A stretch of 64,000 bases of DNA, from contig CM061244.1 of assembly GCA_030848705.1 (NCBI GenBank), forward strand, positions 109,513,111 to 109,577,110, read 5' to 3'. The position numbers and the translations under genes were made by a program. The notes below the pieces were generated by a model. The model did no database searches, was not told where the DNA came from, and saw only the letters and a program-made list of their open reading frames with translations. This document shows positions 44,304 to 56,663 of the stretch, piece by piece (positions within the stretch are counted from its first letter, which is position 1; every line of letters starts with the position of its first letter). Origin of the DNA: Heracleum sosnowskyi (Eukaryota; Streptophyta; Magnoliopsida; Apiales; Apiaceae).

Positions 44304-44898
44304 TGTTAGATATAATTGCTGACGTTTGTTTATCAGTGTTTAAGCAACAGGTACTGACCAGAGTTTATCAGAAGCCGGTCAGAGTTTATTTAAAGTCTGA
44401 CAAGGTGAAGAGTTTAAAGGAAGCCGGTCAGAGTTTATTTAAAGTCTGACAGGGTGAAGAGTTTAAAGGAAGCCGGTCAGAGTTTATTTAAAGTCTGACA
44501 GGGTGATAGTTGAATTAGCTGTCGGTGCTGAATTGAAGATTCTAGAAGCAATATATTCTGAAGATGGAAAGAAGCAGAATATATTGATACAGCTAAGGAA
44601 ACAGAATAGAAGATAAGAAGCAATCCTTAATTGATATAACTTGTATAGCTAATTTGTAGGAATATCAATTAGATAAGGATTGTGTAACTGTGTACTATAT
44701 AAACACAGATAGGTTATCCCTAGAAGGGATGCGAACATTGAATATATTATTCTTGTAACCTAGTAGCTCTTTGTGATTCGTTAACATCATAAAGAGAGAA
44801 GCTGTTAATATAAATACAGTTTTTGTTGATTCATAAACTGTGTTCTTGATTGTTATTCTCATACATACTTGATTATATATTGTGTATTCGGCCTAACA
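44304..44898 (+). repeat. 3' LTR of element D
   Basis: 595 bp, same length as the 5' LTR and nearly identical. It holds the 49-bp array at 44374-44507 and the TATA box at 44696-44703. Confidence 0.97.
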
Positions 44899-44903
44899 TC
44901 TTT
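44899..44903. repeat. Target-site duplication of element D, right copy
   Basis: TCTTT, identical to 32533-32537. Confidence 0.95.
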
Positions 44904-47234
44904 AATTTAGTGATGAGTTAAAAATTACTATCTAACTATAAGTATCTATAACCAGAAACCGAAGAAAAAAGAACTTTGTGGATTTTTATATTAAGAATTT
45001 AATCCAATTTATACTTAAATTTAATTTAAATTATTACATCTTTTAATATTAAATCCAACGATTCTCCTCTATGTCTTAAAATATAACAGTCCTTGTTACT
45101 TTAGTAGTAAATGATTAAAAATCTGGATAAAATCTACTTAGCCAAAAAAAAAATCTGGATAAAATCAATTCTAAACTTATTATAACCTTATACATAGCAC
45201 GTGTAAGAGAAATTTTTATTCTAAATTTTGGTCATGTGCTATCATAACGATAAGGTTTGTTAGATTTTAAGATAAAAAGATGAGAATCGTTAAGTCTAAT
45301 ATCAAAAATTATATTCATTTGTTAATAAAATTATATTCAAATAATGAAAAGTGTATTTTAATAATTTATACCAAGTATTAGTAGATTTCCTAAATTGAAT
45401 AGAATTCTTAATGTAAAAATTTGTAACTTTTGTTAATCTTTAGTTTTCGGATAATTTCAGTTGGGTAATAATTGTTAAACTATCAATAAATTAAAAAATT
45501 ATTTTTGAGTTTGAAAAAGAAGATTCGGTCGAACTCATGCTGCGGCTAGATACTAGTGTTCAACTCGAGTCTAGTAGATTTGATTACACACCTAAGTGAG
45601 ACCACCCATCGAGTGCACCATAGTTGTGGTCAGGTCCATTTTCCTATGTGCTTTGCCTTTGCCGAGGAGTCATGCGATTTATATGTATATTATATATTAC
45701 TTGTTTGTAACTCGTATAATGTACATATTTTGTTTTAATATTAAAACACATTTTTTATGTTAATAGATTTAAATTTTGAATTTACTAATAATGTTTTCAA
45801 ATTTTAATAATGATATACTGTTGATAGAGTTCGAAATTTGAACTTTTGAAGAACCAAAATACATACTACTTCCGTCTCATAAATTTTTATTTGCAATCTT
45901 TTCGGACATGTAATTGATTACACGAAAAAATTATTAAATATGTGACTACAAAGTACCTGGACAAAGTAGTATTCTAACATTTAAGGATATCAAACATTGC
46001 CAACACATTAAAGGTAAAAATATCTTATTTTTATTTCATTCGTATCACATTTGACACCCTTGTAAGTTATTACTTCAATAGTTAGCTTTAAATTAATATT
46101 CTTCTTTTTATATAATATAATTTTAATCATCTATCTTTTAAAATATTGGATTATACAACCAAATTTTTTGATAGAAGTCTGTTTCTTACGTATAAAGGAT
46201 ATAAATATATAAGATGGAAAAATTAAAAAATAAACATATTATCCGGAAAAATTAAAATATCAAAAATATATAATTATTTGATAATATGTTTTTAAGAAAA
46301 TTTATAGCGCACGATTTACAGAGGATTATTAACTTTCTTGCAACTTAGTACTTTCTTTTATTATGGTTATGATTTATGTCATATCATTTTTCGTTGATTA
46401 ATGCAAATATTAATACAATAGAACCTTTTTAAAATAATACTCGATATAAAGATAAATTAATATTTTCAATGTAGATTTTTGGTCCCAGCATAAAAAAGAG
46501 AGTATAAATTTAATCTCGATTAATTAATAAAATTCGTCGATTCCAATGATATTGATTTATAAAAGTTTTACTGTACCATAAAATCTACAAATTTTTAGCT
46601 TGGCTGTTGACCTTGATTTTATTTTATTAGACATTACGGACGAATGTATGCAAGTTAGCCATCAAATTGTTGTTCTTTTTTTGTTTTCTTGTTCTTTTAT
46701 AATTTGTTTGAACTTAAATTTATATATAAAAAATTATTCAATGTGCGATACATTGCGTACATAATAGGGGGTATATAGTGAATATATCATCTTAGCAATT
46801 TATGTGTAAGCAAACTACTATTATACTAAAAAATACTATTATAAGCAAACTACCATATAAAAATACTATTATAAGCAAACTACCATCTATTTGGTTGGTT
46901 GGTAGTTTGGTTCTCTAAATAATAACTGTTAGATATAAATATAGATAAATGAGAACCGTTTGATGTAATATTAAAAGAATATTATTTTCTTGGTATCTAA
47001 AATACTCCCACGGGTTCAAGATTCGAATCCTGTCAACAACATATTATTATTATTAAATATTTATATTGTCTATTTTTCTAAGCTACATTCAAAAGTTCAA
47101 GATATTATTCCGTCGATAACATATTAAAAAATTTTAAGATCAAAATACGAATAAATGATAATAAAATAAGATAAAAAATAATAATAAATCATATAAAAAT
47201 ACTAAAATAATAAATTAAAAATACTAAAATTCAT
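44904..47234. other. AT-rich spacer right of element D
   Basis: No gene recognised. Very AT-rich, with short open frames only. It contains a 30-bp tandem duplication at 46831-46888 and a fragment with an inverted GGTTCAAGATTCGAATCC near 47017. Confidence 0.7.
46831..46888. repeat. Tandem duplication, 2 x 30 bp
   Basis: AAATACTATTATAAGCAAAC starts units at 46831 and 46861. The second unit diverges after about 27 bp. Confidence 0.8.
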
Positions 47235-47249
47235 CCGTGCATCGCACGG
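47235..47249. repeat. Short hairpin, Helitron-like
   Basis: CCGTGC-ATC-GCACGG, a 6-bp stem. It is followed by GGTTAGAGGCTTG, similar to the hairpin end at 56924-56949 but with CTTG in place of CTRR. This may be the decayed end of a neighbouring related element. Confidence 0.4.
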
Positions 47250-47805
47250 GTTAGAGGCTTGTTATTATTAATAAGGAAAACAATGTGAAAATGACGCGCG
47301 GTACCAAAAGTACCAAAATATCAAATTTGGTTATCACAAGACCTGAGTTCGATGCCTCGCAACTACGTACAAGATATATTAATTTAAATTCTTTAGCTTA
47401 ATTTAGGGTTCGATTCCTTACAATTACGTTATTATACAAGATTTATTTATTTACTTTAATATCATTAAAAGTTCAATTGTCTATAATTTATATACTCTTT
47501 ATTAATAAAGAAAATAATGTTAAATATCGTGTGGTACCAAATTCAAAATTAATTGTCTATAACCACATAATTAAATAGTATTTATTTATTATATATTTCT
47601 ATCATTCAAATATCTATAAGTACATTTTTTAATAATTAAAATTAATATTAATAAGCAAAACAATGTGAAAATGGCGCACGGTACCAAAGTACCAAATTTA
47701 ATTATCATGAAATTCGGGTTCGATTCCTTGCAACTACGTAATTATACAAGATTTATTTACTTTAAATTCTTTAACTTCATCCGGAATTTGATTCCTTGCA
47801 ACTAC

Positions 47806-47810
47806 GTAAT
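47806..47810. repeat. Target-site duplication of element G, left copy
   Basis: GTAAT, repeated exactly at 56659-56663. Confidence 0.95.
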
Positions 47811-48482
47811 TGTTATGGATTAAAAAGCGTACTTATGAATTTAATGCTAAGGTTTAATGAGCTTCGAGCTTTAATGGTCGCACTTGTGTTTCGGGACTAA
47901 ATCGGTCCTCACAAGATGCCTACGTATCTCAAATCGTTATTGAGAATCAAGCCAAAGACGTAATTCTTGGTGTTGCCCTCGGGGCTATGGCGGCAGGGGC
48001 ACACCAAGGACGTAGTGACTTGTATGTCCTTATTTGAGGATGAAGTCTAAAACGTAGTTCTAGGGGTGCCTTTGTGGCTTGTTGCGCCTTCGAGGCGTTG
48101 TGACGTATGGAGCTGTGCCCAAAACGTAGTTCTGATTGTAGGATCAGGGTCCTTATATAGACGTCTAGAGCCTAGTATTTATGGCATGTTTAGGAGTCTT
48201 AGCGAATAAGTCTCCTTATTGATAATGGATAAACATTGTATTTCTTGCATGATAAGTCTTTTCCTTGTTGATAAAGGCTATGACTCATTAATTGCCTTTA
48301 ATTGGGATTCTGGATCCTTCTTTGATGAATTTACCATATTTTGGACTCTTTTTATGAGCTGTATATTTTCCCTATTTATTAATTACAAAATTAATAAATA
48401 ATCTGGGTTTTGGGCCTTAAATACTTGGCCTTTTCAAATAATCAACAATTATATTTCTATAATTACTTTTCTATCCATATCA
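47811..48482 (-). repeat. 3' LTR of element G
   Basis: 672 bp. On the minus strand it runs TGATATGG to CCATAACA. It carries a minus-strand TATA box (TATATAA) at 48153-48159. Confidence 0.95.
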
Positions 48483-48500
48483 TTCCCCCCCCCCCCCCAA
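48483..48500 (-). other. Polypurine tract of element G
   Basis: On the minus strand TTGGGGGGGGGGGGGGAA, a run of 14 G, directly before the 3' LTR. Confidence 0.85.
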
Positions 48501-48579
48501 CTTCTGGGAAAATCTCCTTGGGGTTTTCGTAGAAGTTATAACGTGTTTTCCCTCAAAATTTTCCATTTTTAAGGGCATT

Positions 48580-49440
48580 TTCGACCTCAAATTAGGTCAT
48601 TTTCAACCTCCTTTTCAACCAGGAAACAAGTCATTTTCGACCTCAAATTCGACCGGGAAACAGGTCATTTTCGAACTGAAATTCGACCTGGATTTCGACC
48701 TCGACTAGAGTGAGGTCGAAGGTTTCGACCTCGATTTTTAAGTCTTTTTCGACCTCGAGCCTTCGACCTCGATCCAGCCTTTTTTCGACCTCGATTGGTC
48801 CCAGGTCGATGGTTTCGACCTCGATTTACCAGTCATTTTCGACCTCGGTCGTTCGACCTCGATCCAGCCTTTTTTGACGAGGATTTTCGACCTCAAATTG
48901 GTCCCAGGTCGATGGCTTCGACCTCGACTTCCCAATCATTTTCGACCTCGGTCATTCGACCTCGATCCCTTATACTTTCGACCTCGATTTACAGGTCATT
49001 TTCGACTTGGGTCATTCGACCTCGATTCCTCATACTTTCGACCTCATTTTGCAGGTCATTTTCGACCTGGGTCATTCGACCTCGATTCCTCATACTTTCG
49101 ACCTCAAATTGGTGCGAGATCGAATGCCTCGAGCTCATTTTCTGGGCCATTTTCGACCTCGAGCCTTCGAACTCGATCCAGGGTCTTTTTGACCTTAGAT
49201 CTTTAATTTTTGTGCCTTATTTTGGTGCCAAATCGATGGATACGACCTCGATTTCTCGTATATTTTCGACTTCGGTCGTACGACTTCCTTCTAAGGTTTT
49301 TTCGACCTCAAATCTTCAATTTTTCATTTTTATTTGGGAGCGAGGTCGATGGATATGACCTCGATTTCTCATGTATTTTCGACCTTGGTCGTACGATTTT
49401 ATTTTAGGGTCTTTTCGACCTCAAATCTTTTATCCTTGTT
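48580..49440. repeat. TTCGACCTCGA motif field in the 3' region of element G
   Basis: TTCGACCTC(G/A) or close variants occur some 35-40 times in 0.86 kb, with spacing mostly 10-35 bp. Within it, 48936-49115 is three 60-bp repeats starting at 48936, 48996 and 49056. Open frames across it on the + strand encode only periodic Ser/Thr/Arg/Phe-rich sequence and are not credible genes. Confidence 0.9.
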
Positions 49441-49682
49441 TTTGCCTTGGTTTCATTCCAAATTTCATTCTTTCTTGGGCCATAACTAGCCCAATTTTTA
49501 ATTGGACTTAAATTATTCCAGCCTTGGGCCTTATTGGGCCTCATTGTTTTGGGCTTCGAATTCGCTTGAGACCCAAATTGTTTGGGCTTCAATTTCGATA
49601 ATCCATAAATGAATTTGTGGGCCTTAACTGGCTATAGACGGTTGCTCTTCTTTCAAATGGCCCATTGACCGGCTGTTTCCCC

Positions 49683-50291
49683 TATTAAAGGGTGAAATCT
49701 CGCTTGTTTCAACTCACTTCTCACTTTTCATTTCTCAGAAATATTCTGCTAGATTTTCTCCAAAATTCTCTCTACAAAGCTCTGCTAGGGTTCTGTGGCA
49801 AGGCGATTCCCGGCGAGGTTTTCTGTTTAAACTCACCGGTTTCTGGGTTCTTTTGAAGATTTAAAGATTTCTTGAAGATTCTGGGTTTAAAATGGATGAT
49901 CGCGCTTCCCAACGTCTATGATAATGCACTAGGATTTCATAGAAATTATACCGGTCTTTTTCGAGACTTGGGGTCTTTTTATCCCTTACCTGGGACTTAC
50001 TACCCCTTTTTAGGGATTTTAACATACACTAGTGTTTCACGAGTATCGTCTTGGTGTAAAGTGTGGAGCGACCTACACATTTACGACGATTTTGCCTTAT
50101 TCGAGGCTAACTTGACATTTGCATAAGCCTTTTATGTCTTATACCGTCTTGTTTTGGCTTCAAGTCTTTCATTAAGCATATTGAATGATGGGGTTTAGAC
50201 TGAATGTCTTAGGTTTCTGGGGTTTCAACCCTTCATGATTTCATCGAACCATATTTCTACTTGTCCTACTAGCGGATCCTTTTAGGATGCA
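49683..50291 (+). other. Possible remnant of an antisense gene start in element G
   Basis: On the + strand, TATTAAAG at 49683 is followed by a pyrimidine-rich leader and an ATG at 49892 (AAAATGGATGATCGC). The frame stops after a few codons. The place, just inside the motif field and divergent from gag-pol, is that of the antisense genes of E and H, but the body of such a gene is missing here. Confidence 0.3.
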
Positions 50292-53200
50292 CTAAACATA
50301 ATAGACTTTCAAATTTGAGGCATGCCAAGTCCTTGGAACCTCATGCCCTTCGAGGGTTTCCAATTTATAGGAGCCTCGACCAAATATGTTCTTAACGCGA
50401 TATGGTCCTTCCCAATTTGGGGCCAGCTTGCCTTTTTGTCCAACTCCGGATGCCTCAATCTTTCGTAGAACAAAGTCTCCTTGCCGAAAGAACCTTTCTT
50501 TAACCCTTAGGTTGTAGTAGAAAGATGCCCTTTTTGATGATCAAATATCTTGGCGTTTGCCTCATCTCTAACTTCGTCAATTAGATCAAAAACTAGACTC
50601 AAGCCTTCTTCATTTGTTTCTGGTTCATAAGCCTCAACTCTTGGAGACGTGTGAGTAATTTCCACCAGAACCACTACCTCTGCTCCATAAGCCAATAGAA
50701 ATGGAGTTGCTCCGGTGGTGACTTTGCAGGTAGTACGATATGCCCAAAGTATGGGGAAAAATTCGTCTACCCAAGTGTTTCTGGAGCGTTCAACTCTTTT
50801 CTTCAGTCCATCTAGGATAATTTGATTTGCAACCTCAACTTGCCCATTTGCTTGTGGATGGACAACAGAAGTGAAGCGCAACTTGATATCATTCTCATCG
50901 CAATACTTCTTGAACTCATCGTTGTTAAACTGAGTTCCATTGTCCGTGACCAGGATTCGTGGAATTCCATATCTGCATATCACATTTTCCCAGAAGAAAT
51001 GCATTACTTGCTTGGTGGTTATCTTGGCTAATGGCTTAGCCTCAATCCACTTGGTGAAGTAGTCGATTGCTACTATCAAGAACTTTCGTTTAGCACTTGC
51101 CATTGGAAATGGCCCGAGTATATCCATTCCCTACATGGCAAAGGGTATAGGTGAGTTAATGGATGTCATCATTTCTGGTGGTTGTCTAACCACTGGTGCA
51201 TGCTTTTGGCACCGTTCACATTTCTTCACGTAGCTTTTAGCATCAGCAAGTATGTTTGGCCAATAGAAACCTAGACGAGTGATTTTATAAGCAAGGGATC
51301 TGCCCCCCAAGTGCTGGCCACAAATTCCTTCATGTACTTCCTTCAGGGCCAATTCTGCCTCTTGAGGTCTCAAACATTTCAGATATGGAATGATGAAAGA
51401 CTTCTTGTATAGGATTCCCTCAATCAGGGTATACCTTAGTGCTCTGACGTATAACTTTCGTGCTTCTGAAGTGTCGTTGGGTAACCACCCAGTTTCTAGA
51501 TGAGATTTGATGGGATCCATCCAACAACTGCCAACATCAATGGGTGCTACCAACTTTCCGTTGATGCTTGGGGTCTTCAAGACTTGGAAGTATACACTCC
51601 CTGCATAGTTTTCAATTTCAGAAGAGGCAAACTTAGACAAGGCATCAGCCTTCACGTTCTTTTCCCTTGGAATATGTTCCACATAGCATTCGTCAAACCG
51701 AGTCATAATGGCCTCGAAAAGTTTCAAGTACTTGGCCATGACTTCATCTCTGGCTTCAAACTCCTCACGAGACCACTAGCCTCGAGTCTCCGCATACTTT
51801 CAGAGTTTTGACCCTCAAGGCTCCAGCCAGCCCTAAGCCGGCTATCAGAGCTTCGTACTCATCCTCATTGTTTGTCGTTGGGAAGTCAAGTTTTAGTGTG
51901 TACTCTATGAGAAATCCATCAGGACTTTGTAGCACCAAACCTGCTCCACTTGATTTTGTTTTTGATGCTCCATCAAAATAGAGCACCCAATATTCTTTGG
52001 AGACCATTTCTTCATCTTCTTTGTCTTCCACTGTTACTTCTTGCCCCCCGACTTCTTGGTTGTCAATGGTGCATTCAACCATGAAGTCAGTGAGTGCTTG
52101 AGCTTTGATGGCCATTCGAGGCTTATACTTGATGTCAAATTCCCCTAGTTCAATGGCCCATTTGATCAATCTTCCACTAACTTGAGGGTTGTGCAAGATG
52201 TTTCTTAGAGGTTGATTGGTCAAAACCTCTATCTTGTGAGCCTGGAAGTACGGGCGTAGTTTTCTTGAGGCCATAATTAAGGCTAAGGCAAACTTCTCTA
52301 TGGTAGAGTAGTTTATTTCTGCCCCATGTAGGATCTTGCTCACGTAGTAGATGGGTTTCTGAACCTTTAACTCTTCTTTTACCAAAACAGCTCCAAGGGC
52401 ACTGTTGGATACTGCAAAGTATAGATAAAGAACCTCTCCTGGTTTTGGTTTGGCCAATAGTGGTGGCTCAGCCATGTATTTCTTCAAGGCCTCTTGGCTT
52501 TCAGCTGTCCATTCAAAAAATTTCACATTCTTAAGTGCTTTGAAGAAAGGTAAGCACTTTTTTCCTGACTTGGAGATGAATCTTCCCAATGCTGCCACTC
52601 TTCCAGTTAGTTTCTGGACTTTCTTAATAGTCCGTGGTGGTTCCATGTCTAGAATTGCTTTGATTTTGTCGGGATTAGCCTCGATTCCTCTCTTGGAAAC
52701 CATCAGGCCTAAAAACTTTCCCGAGCCTACACCAAAGGCACATTTAGCTGGATTTAACATCATCTTGTGGTGCATTAGCACTTCAAATGCCTCTCGGAGG
52801 TGCTCAATGTGATCGGCCTTATCGAGGCTCTTGACTAGCATGTCATCTACGTAGACCTCCATGGTTTTTCCAATTAGGTGTTCAAAAATTTTGTTCACCA
52901 ATCTTTGGTAGGTTACCCCTGCATTCTTAAGTCCAAATGCCATGACTAAGTAACAAAAAACACCAAAGTCAGTGATGAATGATACCTTGGAGATGTCATC
53001 TTTGTACATCTTGATTTGGTTGTATCCGCTAAAGCCATCCATGAAACTTAGCATCTCGTGCCCAGCTGTTGCATCTATTAGTGCATCAATCCTTGGTAAG
53101 GGAAAACAATCCTTAGGACATACATCATTTAAGTCAGTGAAGTCCACACACATCCTCCATTTCCCATTGGCCTTTTTTACCATCACTGGGTTAGCCAACC

Positions 53201-54111
53201 ATTCTGGGAACTGAATTTCCTCAATGAAACCGGCTTCCAAAAGCTTTTCAACTTCTTGTTTTATGGCTTCAAGCCTTTCCGGAGCAAAACTTCTCTTCTT
53301 TTGTTTCACCGTCTTCCTTTCAGGATCCACATTCAGTTTGTGAGTTATCAATTGGGGATCAATCCCTGGTATGTCGGCCGATGTCCAAGCAAAAACGTCA
53401 TTGTTCTCTTGAATAAAAGTCGCGATTTTGCTTTTCAATGGTTCGGGCACTAGTGCCCCAACATAAGTCACCTTCTCTGGTTCACCTGGGACTAAGGGAA
53501 TTGGGATCAAGTCCTCGGCTGGTTTCCCTCTTATGTCCTCATCATCGTTTGTATTCATGTCTTCAATGGGGAACCTGCCCCCCGATTCCATCAGGCCTTA
53601 ACGCGGCTACATAACAACTTCTAGCCATCTTTTGGTCTCCTCTCTCTTCTCCAATCCCATTTCTCGTTGGGAACTTGACTTTCAGATGATAAGATGAGGC
53701 AACGGCCTTAAACGCATGAAGACCAGTCCTTCCGAGGATCGCGTTGTAGGTTGAAGTTGCCTTTATGACTACAAAGTTCATCATTTGAGTAGATGTACTC
53801 ATTCCTTGTCCCATGGTCATTGGGAGCTGGATGGTGCCTTCCACCTTTGATTCCACTCCATTAAACCCGTATATGGGCATATTCGAGGGTGTCAACTGAG
53901 AATCAGTGTAACCCATCTTGATAAAGGCATCGTGGAACAAGATATCCACTGAAGCCCCATTGTCAAATAAGACTCTCTTGGTTTCGGAATTACCTATTAC
54001 AGGTACGATGACTAAAGGATCATCGTGGGGGAACTTCACCCCTTCCAAGTCAGAATCATCAAAACCAATTGACACTTTTGTTCTGGGACGTTTCGGTGCT
54101 TCTCCAACCAC
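50292..54111 (-). pseudogene. pol of element G (protease to integrase), interrupted
   Basis: On the minus strand the protease has FDNGASVDILF (53950-53918). A frame change near 53575-53590, at a G run, leads into RT (FTDLNDVCPKD, MAFGLKNAG, VYVDDMLVKS near 52860-52830), RNase H (KIEVLTNQPLRNILH) and an archaeal-type RNase H (YFDGASKTKSSGAG, NNEDEYEAL). A frameshift near 51760-51770 follows. Integrase has the zinc finger (HEGICGQHLGG, CERCQKH) and catalytic motifs (MDILGPF, TDNGTQF, GQVEVANQ). A TAG at 51131-51133 replaces the usual Trp codon in PFAMWG. A final frameshift near 50515 precedes the C-terminal domain, which ends at 50292. At least one nonsense and three frameshifts. Confidence 0.9.
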
Positions 54112-55953
54112 AGTCAGTACCTCTCAGACATAAGCTTTCCTTGAGTTTCGGGAGGACCCAGCAGCAGTTGGTCCTCCAAATATCATATTGATGACTGGCC
54201 CTCGGGGCTTAGGATTAAGATCTTGGTCGTTGTCCCTTCTGTCATAATCCTTCCTTTCATAATTTCCTCTGTGACTTCCTTGATTTCCATCCTTGGTGAA
54301 TTTGCTGAGTTTTCCTCTTCGTATCAGAAACTCAATCTCATCTTTCAGTTGTCTACAATCGTCGGTGTCGTGACCAACTTCTTTGTAGAACCGACAAAAT
54401 TGGTTTTGGTTCCGTTTGGACAAGTCAGCCCTCACTAGCTTCGGCCATTTGAGATCCTCTTCCTTTGCTATCTCCATCAGAATTTGACTCCTCGGAGTAT
54501 TCAATCTTGCATACTCTGTAAATTTTGGCCCAAAGTTACTCTTTTTTGGTTGAGAATCAGATCTCTTTGACGTTCTAGGAAATTTTTCCCTAACATCGTA
54601 CTCTTGGGTTTCCTTCCTTTTCTTTGAGTTCCCATTACCACCAGTAGTGGGTTCATGATTTCTCATGCTTTCTTATGCCTTGATGTATTTGCTGGCTCTG
54701 TCTTGGAGCTTTAACATGCTCTCAGGTGGGTGCTTGGCCAATGATCTCTTGAAGTGATCATCAGTAGTTCCTTGCTGTAGGGCTATCATAGCCACTTTGT
54801 CCTCCAAGTCTGGGACTTTTAGAGCCTCTCTAGTGAATCGATTAATGTAATCTCTCAAGCCTTCATTCTTTCCTTGCTGAATTCCCATGAGGAATATAGA
54901 GCTTTTCTCGTGCACTCTCCCACTTACGAATTGGTTGATAAACGCCTTGATCAATTCTTTGAAGGACCCAATAGAATTGGGAGGCAAGTGGCTATACCAA
55001 CGTTGTGCCATGCCTGCCAAGGTTTGGGGAAACGCCCTACACTTGACCGCATCGTTGGTCGGCAGCAACAGCAGTGCGTTGGAGAAGGTTCTCACATGGT
55101 TAGCGGGATCTGTCGTTCCATCATAAGCCTTGATCGTCGGCATCTTGAATTTTCTAGAGATGTTGGCTTTCATGATGTCTTGAGTGAAGGGTGGTGTTGG
55201 AACATCAGGATCTCCTAGGGGCAACAAATCAGTAGGATCACCCCTTGGGGCCTCAGCCCTACTATTTCTCCTTGGTGTTGGGTCGAGGTTGATCACCAGG
55301 ACTTTTCCTTGATTTTGTGTCCTTGTGGCATCCTCTTCTGCCAATAAATTTTTGAGCCTTGCAGCCTCGGCTTCAAGGGACGCAAGTTTTTCCTTGGTAG
55401 TTTCTCGATTGGTTTGGGAGGAACGTCTCCTTCTTGGGGCAACATCCCTCTCATCTCCTGTTGAGTAATTCTCATCCTCGGTGTAGGGACCTGAGTAGTC
55501 TTGAAAAGGGGTTCGCTGATTTTGGGGTCCCAGACCTTGAATATATGGGGGCACATAGGCCTCGTGATAGATGGGGTTGGCACCACTACTGCCCATCGGG
55601 GGTCGAGGTGGCATACCATAAGTTGGCATACCGAGAGTTTGGGTAGTATATTGGGGGAGATCCGTGGTGTGAAGTTGGAGACCACGTGGTGCGTTTGTAA
55701 GCAATGGAGTGGTTATGATTGGTTGCTGGAGAGTGGTCTCTGGTGGATCTCGTCCATGAACAACCATTTGTAGGGGATTCGTCCCTTCAACAGTAATCGG
55801 GACTTCCGGTCCTTGAGTGGTGGTGATGGGGGCATCTGCCCCTTCAGTGCCAGTGATTGGCGGTGGTTGGCTCCCCTGAGTTTCTGTTGCAGAAGTAAGA
55901 GGAAGTCCATCAGAAGTTTGAGGACCTCGAGTTGTTCTTCGTGTGTTTGTCAT
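54112..55953 (-). pseudogene. gag of element G, interrupted
   Basis: The ATG at 55953 opens MTNTRRTTRG. A Pro/Thr-rich N-terminus precedes a short Glu-rich helix (EKLASLEAEAARLKNLLAEE) and the Retrotrans_gag capsid domain (about 55200-54680: AQRWYSHLPP, FKELIKAFINQF). A TAA at 54673-54675 interrupts it, and the frame resumes unchanged. A zinc-knuckle-like CRFYKEVGHDTDDC lies near 54390-54350. A TGA at 54121-54123 (CGA to TGA is likely) separates it from protease in the same frame. Confidence 0.88.
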
Positions 55954-55966
55954 GGTTGATGTTGTC

Positions 55967-55984
55967 TTCCCACAGACGGCGCCA
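55967..55984 (-). other. Primer-binding site of element G
   Basis: On the minus strand TGGCGCCGTCTGTGGGAA, two bases from the 5' LTR end. The form is common in plant Tat-type gypsy elements. Confidence 0.85.
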
Positions 55985-55986
55985 AA

Positions 55987-56658
55987 TGTTATGGATTAAA
56001 AAGCGTACTTATGAATTTAATGCTAAGGTTTAATGAGTTTCGAGCTTTAATGGTTGCACTTGTGTTTCGGGACTAAATCGGTCCTCACAAGATGCCTACG
56101 TATCTCAAATCGTTATTGAGAATCAAGCCAAAGACGTAGTTCTTGGTGTTGCCCTCGGGGCTATGGCGGCAGGGGCACACCAAGGACGTAGTGACTTGTA
56201 TGTCCTTATTCGAGGATGAAGTCTAAAACGTAGTTCTAGGGGTGCCTTTGTGGTTTGTTGCGCCTTCGAGGCGTTGTGACGTATGGAGCTGTGCCCAAAA
56301 CGTAGTTCTGATTGTAGGATCAGGGTCCTTATATAGGCGTCTAGAGCCTAGTATTTATGGCATGTTTAGGAGTCTTAGCGAATAAGTCTCCTTATTGATA
56401 ATGGATAAACATTGTATTTCTTGCAGGATAAGTCTTTTCCTTGTTGATAAAGGCCATGACTCATTAATTGCCTTTAATTGGGATTCCGGATCCTTCTTTG
56501 ATGAATTTACCATATTTTGGACTCTTTTTATGAGCTGTATATTTTCCCTATTTATTAATTACGAAATTAATAAATAATCTGGGTTTTAGGCCTTAAATAC
56601 TTGGCCTTTCCAAATAATCAACAATTATATTTCTATAATTACTTTTCTATCCATATCA
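55987..56658 (-). repeat. 5' LTR of element G
   Basis: 672 bp, partner of 47811-48482, with the TATA box (minus) at 56329-56335. Confidence 0.95.
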
Positions 56659-56663
56659 GTAAT
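56659..56663. repeat. Target-site duplication of element G, right copy
   Basis: GTAAT, identical to 47806-47810. Confidence 0.95.

Larger units (their letters stand above)
32538..44898 (+). mobile_element. Element D: young, nearly intact SIRE/Maximus-type copia retrotransposon
   Basis: 12,361 bp with two 595-bp LTRs, a perfect 5-bp target-site duplication, primer-binding site, gag, pol, a 1273-codon ORF2 and a polypurine tract. I count three differences between the LTRs (near 32883, 32956 and 33044), about 0.5%. With an assumed 1.3e-8 substitutions per site per year this suggests about 0.2 million years. It is the best candidate in the window for a recently mobile element. The D-family motif AACTCTGA and complement recurs in LTRs, gag and pol linkers, spacers and ORF2. 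Confidence 0.96.
47811..56658 (-). mobile_element. Element G: complete Tat-type gypsy retrotransposon, mutated
   Basis: 8,848 bp with two 672-bp LTRs, a perfect GTAAT duplication, a primer-binding site at the right-hand (5') LTR, gag-pol on the minus strand and a poly-G polypurine tract at the left. I count 12 differences between the LTRs (1.8%), 11 of them transitions, which fits cytosine-methylation decay. At an assumed 1.3e-8 per site per year this is about 0.7 million years. The 3' internal region (48.5-49.45 kb) is a dense field of TTCGACCTCGA motifs. Only a possible 5' remnant of an antisense gene is seen. Confidence 0.95.

Noticed and set aside
45556..45738. Small open frames in the AT-rich spacers (for example 3208-3441, 45556-45738, 48219-48401)
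   Set aside because: Short, of low complexity or inside LTRs, with no recognisable domain and no supporting signals.
47400..47790. tRNA or SINE promoter, from GGTTCGATTCC resembling a B box (also near 56709)
   Set aside because: No A box at the proper distance and no cloverleaf. The word is part of a longer AT-rich repeat module.
48795..49358. 187-codon open frame on + in the G motif field
   Set aside because: Its sequence is only the periodic translation of TTCGACCTCGA repeats, overlapping frames look the same, and it lies in the non-coding 3' region of element G.
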